Position numbers and translations under genes: made by a program. A stretch of DNA of 39,239 bases, taken from NCBI GenBank assembly GCA_947504725.1, contig CANNHN010000015.1, forward strand, positions 1 through 39,239, in the 5' to 3' direction. This stretch comes from Bacteroidota bacterium. GTDB lineage: Bacteria; Bacteroidota; Bacteroidia; 2-12-FULL-35-15. This document shows, piece by piece, positions 33,777 through 39,239 of the stretch. Positions within the stretch are counted from its first letter, which is position 1; each line of letters opens with the position of its first letter. Below the pieces are notes generated by a model. It did no database searches, had not been told where the DNA came from, and saw nothing but the letters and a program-made list of their open reading frames with translations.

Positions 33777-34229
33777 TTAGTTCTCGTGATAAGCTGGCAA
33801 TTTTCCTTCTTTAATCAATTGCAAACTTTTTTGTTTGTGTTCTTCAAAATTTCCGAAGCATAATGCGTCTAATAAATCTTGTTTCGACATCAATGGGCTA
33901 TTCAATTGTGACTTTAATTCTTTTTCACAACGGTTAACGTATTTTTCAAAACGCTCAGGTGCCCAAATGTATTGAGTCTTATGCCAATCAGGTTGAGTAC
34001 GATCAACTTTGAATTCGGTTGGCATATCATCATTCAACTTAATGTTAGTTTTGATATCCAATCCTTCAAACTTTTTTGGAAGAAGTCGGTTATCAAAAAT
34101 CAACGGTCGGCTGATTTTAATAACATGTTTTTTCTTTTTCACATCAACCATTGCTAATCCTTCAATAGTCAAACCTTTTTTCTTAAGGTGACCATACTTT
34201 GATTCAAAACTTTTTAAAATCTCAAACAT
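33777..34229 (-). CDS. conserved hypothetical protein
   Basis: A soluble protein of 150 residues, rich in Lys (many KKK clusters) and without Cys in the first two thirds. Segments that look structured are the beta-rich HVIKISRPLIFDNRLLPKKF (about 35-54) and a helical C-terminus LMSKQDLLDALCFGNFEEHK. No motif is recognised. It has no signal peptide. It is a single-gene unit with its own terminator. Function is not predicted. Confidence 0.72.
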   Translation of the reverse strand: MFEILKSFESKYGHLKKKGLTIEGLAMVDVKKKKHVIKISRPLIFDNRLLPKKFEGLDIKTNIKLNDDMPTEFKVDRTQPDWHKTQYIWAPERFEKYVNRCEKELKSQLNSPLMSKQDLLDALCFGNFEEHKQKSLQLIKEGKLPAYHEN

Positions 34230-34422
34230 GTTATATAGTATTGATGGGAGGGTAAAGATACGACAGTATCTGGATATTCAGTTATTAACATTTGATTATT
34301 TAGACAATTGAGTTTCAATCAACTACGACTGTTGAAAAAGTGTAGATGAACCGAGTTTTTTGGCATACTGATTCAATTTGAATGGAAAAAACGGAATAAA
34401 TATGATTTTAAAATATTGAAAA

Positions 34423-34821
34423 TCAGGCAGTTGTCTTGTTTGTGGTAGGATATTTTTTTAACCAGGTGATGCATTCTTCTTCGGATGAGAAGAAGCGGGT
34501 AGGAACAGAAGGCTTTGCTATTCGCAGAAAAAAATTTGCCATCATTTTTGACCCTAATGTATTGGTTAGCAATGCAATAGCTGAGCAGTGTTTGGTTACT
34601 TCAGGACTTCCCCAGAAAATTCGAGCATCTTTATCCAAACTGGAGAATGTATTTCCAGAAGCAAAAATTGGAGAAACCTCCCAAGGACAATTTTCTCTTA
34701 TATTTTTGAATATTGCTTTACTATCCGCCAAATTTAAGATTCCATCTTTATATTGAAGATGCATAATCCCATCTTCTCGGAATTTTATAATTATTTGATG
34801 TGTTTCTATTTGCGGAATCAT
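34423..34821 (-). CDS. DUF7793 / STAS-like signalling protein
   Basis: A protein of 132 residues. The pattern ETHQIIIKFREDGIMHLQYK, then CPWEVSPIFASGNT, then DKDARIFWGSPEVTKHCSAI, then LTNTLGSKMMANFFLRIAKP and FSSEEECITWLKKY, is the Bacteroidota family annotated DUF7793, related to SpoIIAA/STAS domains. Such proteins commonly sit beside SpoIIE-type phosphatases and 7TM or TPR sensors; here it is the last gene of that cluster. By analogy with the SpoIIE-SpoIIAA pair, it may be the phosphatase substrate or a partner-switching protein (inference). Confidence 0.8.
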   Translation of the reverse strand: MIPQIETHQIIIKFREDGIMHLQYKDGILNLADSKAIFKNIRENCPWEVSPIFASGNTFSSLDKDARIFWGSPEVTKHCSAIALLTNTLGSKMMANFFLRIAKPSVPTRFFSSEEECITWLKKYPTTNKTTA

Positions 34822-34853
34822 AGGTGATGTAAAAGGTAATATAATTTACAATA

Positions 34854-35567
34854 TTAGAGGGCTTTTTTTAATCTATTTATACTTTTTTCGATATATTTTT
34901 CAGTTGTTAATAAAGAACTTTGTATTCTTTTAGCCTAAGTAATTGATGCAGTAATGTCTTTGTTTTTTTCTTCGATGATTTCTTTTTGTTGAATCACTTC
35001 TTTTTGATAAGATAGGTTTTCGTTTTTAAAGAAAATAAAAAATACTGAGCTGATAATAAACAACAATAAGAAAACGACATCTCCAACTATTACTTCTATC
35101 TCTTTCGTTTCTGGAGGTAAGTTAATGTAACCTCTTTTTCCTTCCATAAACCATTTTAATGCAAAAAATGAAACAATTGCTAGAGTTATAAATAGTTTGA
35201 TTGTCAATTTGTTATCGAATATCACTACTGTAATCATACACAAAACCAATAAAAAAAAATGCAAATTAGATTCGAGACCAAATGTTAAAGTGGCAAAAAT
35301 GAAATAGATAAATCCGCATGCTGTGTATATATAAAAAGCAAGTAAGTGCTTTTTATTAGTATGTAAAACAAAATTTAAAATTGAGGCAATAGTAAAAAAT
35401 GTAAGAAGGTAGGCAGAAAGAATTAATTTCAAATATATCGTTAATGGGATGAAGGAAGCAATAGTTAATAATGAAATGATAGCAATAAGATTGCTAATCC
35501 TGATTTTGCGCTTTAATGATTCATCGTATGATAAATCTACGCCAATATTTAGTATTTTTTTGAGCAC
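34854..35567 (-). pseudogene. multi-pass membrane sensor with an in-frame amber codon before its conserved tail
   Basis: GTG start at 35567 (LKKILNIGVDLSYDESLKRK), 12 nt after the TPR-SpoIIE gene. There are about six membrane helices between 25 and 185 and a coiled coil (QKEVIQQKEIIEEKNKDI). The frame stops at TAG 34937-34935 directly after TASIT, where paralogues read SIxYAKRIQ. After the TAG the same frame goes on for 26 codons as AKRIQSSLLTTEKYIEKSIN and RLKKAL to a TAA at 34854. That tail is nearly the same as the end of the 38.5-kb sensor. The stop replaces a conserved Tyr, so this looks like a recent nonsense mutation or a site of readthrough. The 210-residue product would keep its membrane part but lose the output linker. 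Confidence 0.8.
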
Positions 35568-35578
35568 CCTCTGTTCAG

Positions 35579-37588
35579 TTAAATTTTGACTCCAATTATC
35601 AAAATATCATCAACTTGATCAATGTTGCCTTTCCAATCACTTAATGTTTTTTCCACTTCTTTGTGTTGCTCGTCCATAGAAAGGTGACAAATAGATAAAA
35701 ATAATTCTTGCAAACTTGACAGTTTATATTTTTTTCCTTTTTCTCCTCCAAACTGATCTGCATACCCATCTGTAAAAAGATAAATAATGTCATTCTTTTG
35801 GAGTTGAATAGTTTGTGTGATAAATGGTAATGGGTTATCTACTTTTCCAATAGGTTGTTTATTCGGCTTGTATTCTATTATTGATTTATTCCGAATAATC
35901 CATAGTGGATTATTTGCGCCACTCCATATTAATTCATTGTTGGTTCTGTCTAAATTGCAGAGTGAAATATCCATTCCATCATTTACTTCACTTTCACTTT
36001 TTTCAAATGTTTCTACTACTAGTTCACTTACTTTATCTAAAATTTTGCCAGGACTTGTGATGCCAAATTCGTTTATAGTTCTGTTCAAAGCATTAGAACA
36101 AACAACACTAACCATAGCTCCTGGAACTCCATGGCCCGTACAATCTGCAGCTGCAAATAATATTGCGTTATTATTTTTTTGATCTATTTCAAGCCAGTAA
36201 AAATCTCCAGCAACAATATCTTTCGGTTTGTAGAAGAAAAATGAATCTGGTAAATGTTCTTTGATAAAGCTAATGGGAGGTAAAATTGCTTCTTGTAAAC
36301 GTTTAGCATAAGAGATTGAAGAAAGAATTTCCTTTTGTTTTTCTTCAATAATTTCTTTTTGTTTTTCAGTTTCAAGTTTCTGAATTTCGATAATGTTTTT
36401 TTGTTTTATTGTAATTCTAAAGCGATTGTACATTAAACCTCCAAAAACAAGTAAAAGAAAAACTCCACCATAAAGTGCCCATTTTAAAGTATTATCTTGT
36501 TCAATCTGAGCATTTTTAGCAAGAATTAATGCATGTGTTACTTTTCGCTCTTCAGCATTTACAACACTATCTGCTGCAGTCTTTTTTTCATATTGAAATT
36601 CTAATTCTTTGTTTGCTATTTGACGTTGATTGTCGTCTTTTAAAATGCTATCTTTTAATGTGATAAATCGTTCATAAAAAGTAAGTGCTTTCGTATAATT
36701 ACCCATAACTTTATAAGTTTCATAAAGCACTTCAGTCACTTCTTTTTCAGAATTAATATCTTCTGATTCTTTTGCAATTTGATTAGATCTATTTAAACAT
36801 TCAAGCGCCAAATTAAATTTTTTCTGCTTCATGTATGATTTTCCAATTGCACTTAGTGAAGTGGATTCACCAAATTTATCTCCAATTTCTTTTGATAATG
36901 CATTGCTTTTTATTTGAAATTCTAATGCTTTTTCATTGTTTCCAATAGTTGCATAAGTATTGCCTATGTTTGCATAGGAGGCAGCAACTCCTTGTTTGTC
37001 GCCTAAGCTTTGATACAGAGCTAAGCTTTTTTTATTGTAATCGAGTGCTTTGTCATAATTTGAGAGATTTTGGTAAATGATGCCAATGTTATTTAAAGAA
37101 CTAGCCATGCTAGCCTCATTACCCATTTCTTCGGCAAGTTTTAAACTACGCTGCTGATATTCTAAAGCTTTTTCAAATTCATTAATGTTAATGTATATAC
37201 TTCCAATATTTGCTAAAGAAGAAGCCACACCTTTCAAATCTTTTAATAGTTCTCTGATTTTCAAACATTGTTGATAAAAATCAATTGCCATGATATAGTT
37301 CCCTCTAACTTGGTAGGATGCTCCAATAGTATTTAATGCACTAGTTTCAAATTTTCTTAATCTTTTAGATCTTGCTTTTTCTAATTCTATATGTCCAAGG
37401 ATATAGGTAGAGTCGGGATTGGTATAAAGTAAACTCCAAGCAATGTCATTTAATGCTTCAAGTCTAGTTGTATCTTGATTTTTTATATTGTTGTAGACGC
37501 TCCAAAGCGAATCAATGTTTTGTGAAAAACAATTATTGATTGAAAATGATAAAAATGCAATTAAATGGAATAGTAGTAGTTTTTTCAT
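35579..37588 (-). CDS. TPR sensor fused to SpoIIE-type protein phosphatase
   Basis: Start at ATG 37588 (MKKLLLFHLIAFLSFSINN), 669 residues. Order: signal peptide; about seven TPR repeats (for example SSLANIGSIYININEFEKAL) to about 310; a charged helix; one membrane segment (WALYGGVFLLLVFGGLMY, about 370-388); a coiled coil; the linker SISYAKRLQEAILPP; and a PP2C/SpoIIE domain (about 440-669) with VAGDFYW, AADCTGHGVPGA, DGMDISL, FTDGYADQFGG and DDILIIG metal-site residues. The TPR part should face the periplasm and the phosphatase the cytoplasm. It probably dephosphorylates an antagonist such as the DUF7793/STAS-like protein at the end of its operon. Confidence 0.93.
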   Translation of the reverse strand: MKKLLLFHLIAFLSFSINNCFSQNIDSLWSVYNNIKNQDTTRLEALNDIAWSLLYTNPDSTYILGHIELEKARSKRLRKFETSALNTIGASYQVRGNYIMAIDFYQQCLKIRELLKDLKGVASSLANIGSIYININEFEKALEYQQRSLKLAEEMGNEASMASSLNNIGIIYQNLSNYDKALDYNKKSLALYQSLGDKQGVAASYANIGNTYATIGNNEKALEFQIKSNALSKEIGDKFGESTSLSAIGKSYMKQKKFNLALECLNRSNQIAKESEDINSEKEVTEVLYETYKVMGNYTKALTFYERFITLKDSILKDDNQRQIANKELEFQYEKKTAADSVVNAEERKVTHALILAKNAQIEQDNTLKWALYGGVFLLLVFGGLMYNRFRITIKQKNIIEIQKLETEKQKEIIEEKQKEILSSISYAKRLQEAILPPISFIKEHLPDSFFFYKPKDIVAGDFYWLEIDQKNNNAILFAAADCTGHGVPGAMVSVVCSNALNRTINEFGITSPGKILDKVSELVVETFEKSESEVNDGMDISLCNLDRTNNELIWSGANNPLWIIRNKSIIEYKPNKQPIGKVDNPLPFITQTIQLQKNDIIYLFTDGYADQFGGEKGKKYKLSSLQELFLSICHLSMDEQHKEVEKTLSDWKGNIDQVDDILIIGVKI

Positions 37589-37626
37589 ATTTAATAGCAT
37601 AAATATACGATATCTAATACAAAAAA

Positions 37627-37656
37627 CGAATATAGAAGGAGGGATTTATATTCAAA
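37627..37656 (-). promoter_or_regulatory. probable promoter of the TPR-SpoIIE operon
   Basis: On the minus strand TTTG (37656-37653), 18 nt, then TATATTCG (37634-37627), one base off TAnnTTTG. It lies about 38 nt before ATG 37588. Confidence 0.5.
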
Positions 37657-37757
37657 TATTATAGTTGTTTGCTTTACGCTAAGATAATAACAAGATAATA
37701 ACTGAAAGTTCTAAAACGAAATTCGATTTTTAAATTTTGGACATAAGTTACTATAAT

Positions 37758-37793
37758 AAAAAAAACCTCCTCGAAATGTCGAAGAGGGTTTTA
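37758..37793 (-). terminator. intrinsic terminator of the stand-alone SpoIIE phosphatase gene
   Basis: On the minus strand AAAACCCTCTTCGA, a 4-nt loop and TCGAGGAGGTTTTTTTTATT: an imperfect stem with a long T run, about 15 nt after the stop codon. Confidence 0.8.
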
Positions 37794-37807
37794 TTGCTTC
37801 TTGTTTA

Positions 37808-38521
37808 TTAGATTTTCACTCCAATAATGAGTACATCATCTACTTGCTCTAAGTTTCCTCTCCATTTTTCGAATTCTTTTTCAAGAATATTTTTTTGGTC
37901 ACTTAGTGGAAGGTCTGTAATAGAGACTAATTTCTCCTGTAATTGTTTGTACTTGTATTTTTTACCTTTTTCTCCTCCGAATTGATCTGCAAAGCCATCG
38001 GTAAATGTATAAACAATATCTCCTTTTTTTAAATCTATGGTTTGTAAAGAGAATGGAGCCGTTTTTGAATGATACATTCCAACAGGCATTTTGTCCGGCT
38101 TGAATTCTTGCATCGCACCATCTCTAAAAAGCCATAGTGGGTTATTAGCTGCTGCAAACTCTAATTTCATGTTTTCAAAATCGTATGCACAAAGCACGCA
38201 ATCCATACCATCTTTACTTTCTTCTTCACTTCCTTCAGGGTTTAGAGAAGCAATGATGCCTTTTCGCATATTGTCCAAAATCTCATTCGGGTGAATAATG
38301 TTTTTTTCAATAATCGACTCATTTAAATGGGAAATGCCCACCATGCTCATCAAAGCGCCCGGAACACCATGTCCAGTGCAATCTGCTGTACACATGTAAA
38401 ACAATTCGGTTTTGCTACCTGTTGGTTTATGTGCTATTGCGTGATAGAAATCGCCACTTACAATGTCTTTTGGCTTGTAGAGGATAAAGAAGTTTTTTGT
38501 TTCTGTTGCAGTTGTTTCCAT
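37808..38521 (-). CDS. stand-alone SpoIIE/PP2C-type serine phosphatase
   Basis: A protein of 237 residues, only the phosphatase domain. METTATETKNFFILYKPKDI leads into VSGDFYHAIA, then CTADCTGHGVPGALMS, DGMDCVLCAYD, FTDGFADQFGGEKG and DDVLIIGVKI, all the metal-site aspartates of the SpoIIE family. The sequence is close to the phosphatase domain of the neighbouring TPR fusion (same IIGVKI end), so the two arose by duplication. The gene starts 4 nt after the stop of the upstream TPR sensor, as in a split version of the fused protein. With that sensor now broken by an IS, its sensory input is probably lost. Confidence 0.93.
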   Translation of the reverse strand: METTATETKNFFILYKPKDIVSGDFYHAIAHKPTGSKTELFYMCTADCTGHGVPGALMSMVGISHLNESIIEKNIIHPNEILDNMRKGIIASLNPEGSEEESKDGMDCVLCAYDFENMKLEFAAANNPLWLFRDGAMQEFKPDKMPVGMYHSKTAPFSLQTIDLKKGDIVYTFTDGFADQFGGEKGKKYKYKQLQEKLVSITDLPLSDQKNILEKEFEKWRGNLEQVDDVLIIGVKI

Positions 38522-38525
38522 TTGG

Positions 38526-39112
38526 CTAATTTATATCATTTTTTAATCTATTCAAACGTTTATCAATATATTTTTCGGTAGGCAATAAAGAGCTTTGTAT
38601 CCGCTTTGCATATCTAATAGAATCAAGCACTTCCTTTTGTTTTTCTTCTACTATGTGCTTTTGGTTTGAAATAATTTGATTCTTCTTTTTATTAGTTTGT
38701 AAACTTCTGAAAATGACCAAAGCAAGCATTAAGACAAATAGCAATCCAGTACTAGTTGAATAGAGTATGATTTTTTGTTTTTGTTTTTCTTCCAATTCAA
38801 TTGCATCTTTTTTGTCCTGTTCAGCTTTTGCTACAGCCTCTCTTTTTTCAAATTCATAATTCATTTCTTGACGCCTAATTTCATTTGCTTTGTCTGTGTT
38901 TGAAAGAGAGTCTCTAATCAATACATAGTTTCTAGAAAATTGAAGAGCTTTTTTGAAATCACCTTTTTTTGCATACAACTCTTTCAAGTTTTTGTATGTG
39001 TCTTCAGTATGTTTAATATAGTTAATCGCTGTGTCTATTGCGAGTGCTCTTAAAAGATAGCTTTCTGCCTGATCATACTTTTCTTGCTTAATTGTAAATC
39101 TTCAGCATAAAG
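38526..39112 (-). pseudogene. TPR sensor C-terminal part, truncated by an IS3-family insertion
   Basis: The open part (about 39101-38526) reads IKQEKYDQAESYLLRALAID, further TPR-like helices (LKELYAKKGDFKKALQFSRN), a membrane segment (IILYSTSTGLLFVLMLALVIF), a coiled coil and the linker SIRYAKRIQSSLLPTEKYID, ending RLKNDIN. No start codon fits a whole protein. Upstream the frame meets TGA (39104-39102), while the next frame continues LYAEDLQLS, hinting at a one-base loss. About 10 nt further an insertion sequence begins. So the gene lost its 5' end, with its signal peptide and most TPRs. It would have paired with the SpoIIE phosphatase 4 nt downstream. Confidence 0.78.
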
Positions 39113-39239
39113 TGGACTAGTTTTAATCAAATATAAGAGAGTGTTTCCAATAAATCAATAAATTTATATAACCATGGAAACAAAGAAAAAACAAACCACC
39201 GAAAATTTCATCAAAGAGATTCGCAGAAAAACTAGAAGA
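39113..39239 (+). mobile_element. left end of an IS3-family insertion sequence (partial)
   Basis: A likely left terminus TGGACTAGTTTT at 39113, 61 nt before the transposase ATG, the spacing expected of IS3-family elements. The rest of the element and the right inverted repeat lie outside the window, so the terminus and target duplication cannot be confirmed. It interrupts the TPR sensor gene. Confidence 0.7.
39174..39239 (+). CDS. IS3-family transposase OrfA, N-terminal fragment at window edge
   Basis: The first 22 codons read METKKKQTTENFIKEIRRKT then RR. The TTENFIKEIRRKTRR segment is the usual beginning of a widespread IS3-family OrfA (helix-turn-helix transposase) type. The gene continues beyond the window. 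It is transcribed away from the sensor gene it disrupts. Confidence 0.75.
   Translation, partial: METKKKQTTENFIKEIRRKTRR

Noticed and set aside
34935-34937. TAG read as a sense codon genome-wide
   Set aside because: TAG ends other intact genes here (DUF559, RluF, DbpA-like helicase), so the code is standard; local readthrough remains possible.

Overview
The window is AT-rich chromosomal DNA from a member of the Bacteroidota. Several independent features support this: a LamG protein with a type IX secretion C-terminal sorting domain, Bacteroidota-type promoters (TTTG-N19-TAnnTTTG in front of a tRNA-Lys gene), no clear Shine-Dalgarno sites, a DUF5686 outer-membrane protein, a long periplasmic alpha-2-macroglobulin, and SpoIIE-type phosphatases with the linker SIxYAKRIQ. 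Species cannot be read from the window.

Layout. 1-5.2 kb (minus): a four-gene signalling operon in the order hybrid histidine kinase (GAF-PAS-PAS-HisKA-HATPase-REC-REC-REC), single-domain receiver, CheR, and CheB (cut by the window edge). 5.6-8.8 kb (plus): a PaaI-like thioesterase, a PaaJ-like thiolase, a PaaY-like hexapeptide protein, an unknown protein and a DinB/DUF1569-type protein. 8.8-16 kb (minus): a secreted Asn-rich protein, a 1483-residue alpha-2-macroglobulin with a CxEQ thioester, a VF530/DUF2132 protein and an RhlE-like helicase. A tRNA-Lys(UUU) with its own promoter and terminator follows at 16.1 kb. 16.4-17.4 kb (plus): a small unknown protein coupled to shikimate kinase. 17.4-24.2 kb (minus): PyrR-like phosphoribosyltransferase, NlpC/P60 peptidase, TPMT-like methyltransferase, DUF5686 protein, RlmD and a transglutaminase-fold protein lacking its cysteine. 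24.3-26.5 kb (plus): ornithine aminotransferase and a T9SS-exported LamG protein.

26.6-34.2 kb is a mixed region: GNAT, DUF1456, a DUF559 nuclease-like gene bracketed by inverted palindromic repeats, a fused E1 alpha-beta 2-oxoacid dehydrogenase, DbpA-like helicase, DUF3817 membrane protein, RluF, an enoyl-CoA hydratase family protein and a conserved unknown. 34.4-39.1 kb (minus) is a second signalling region: a DUF7793 protein, a membrane sensor with an in-frame amber codon, a TPR-SpoIIE phosphatase, a stand-alone SpoIIE phosphatase, and a TPR sensor whose 5' part is lost at an IS3-family insertion. The window ends inside the first codons of that transposase.

The strongest candidate for something new is the DUF559 gene. 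Two inverted 30-nt palindromic repeats with a GTCAT head lie 2 and 5 nt from its stop and start codons, a third copy lies about 360 bp away, and unrelated-looking palindromic repeat families elsewhere in the window carry a similar GTCA(T/C) head. This resembles the logic of REP elements with REP-associated transposases, but with a PD-(D/E)xK-like nuclease. Other points worth checking are an intergenic repeat translated in frame inside the E1 gene, the missing catalytic cysteine, the lost ATG of the LamG protein and the decaying sensor genes. All function calls rest on motif recognition by eye; no database search was run.
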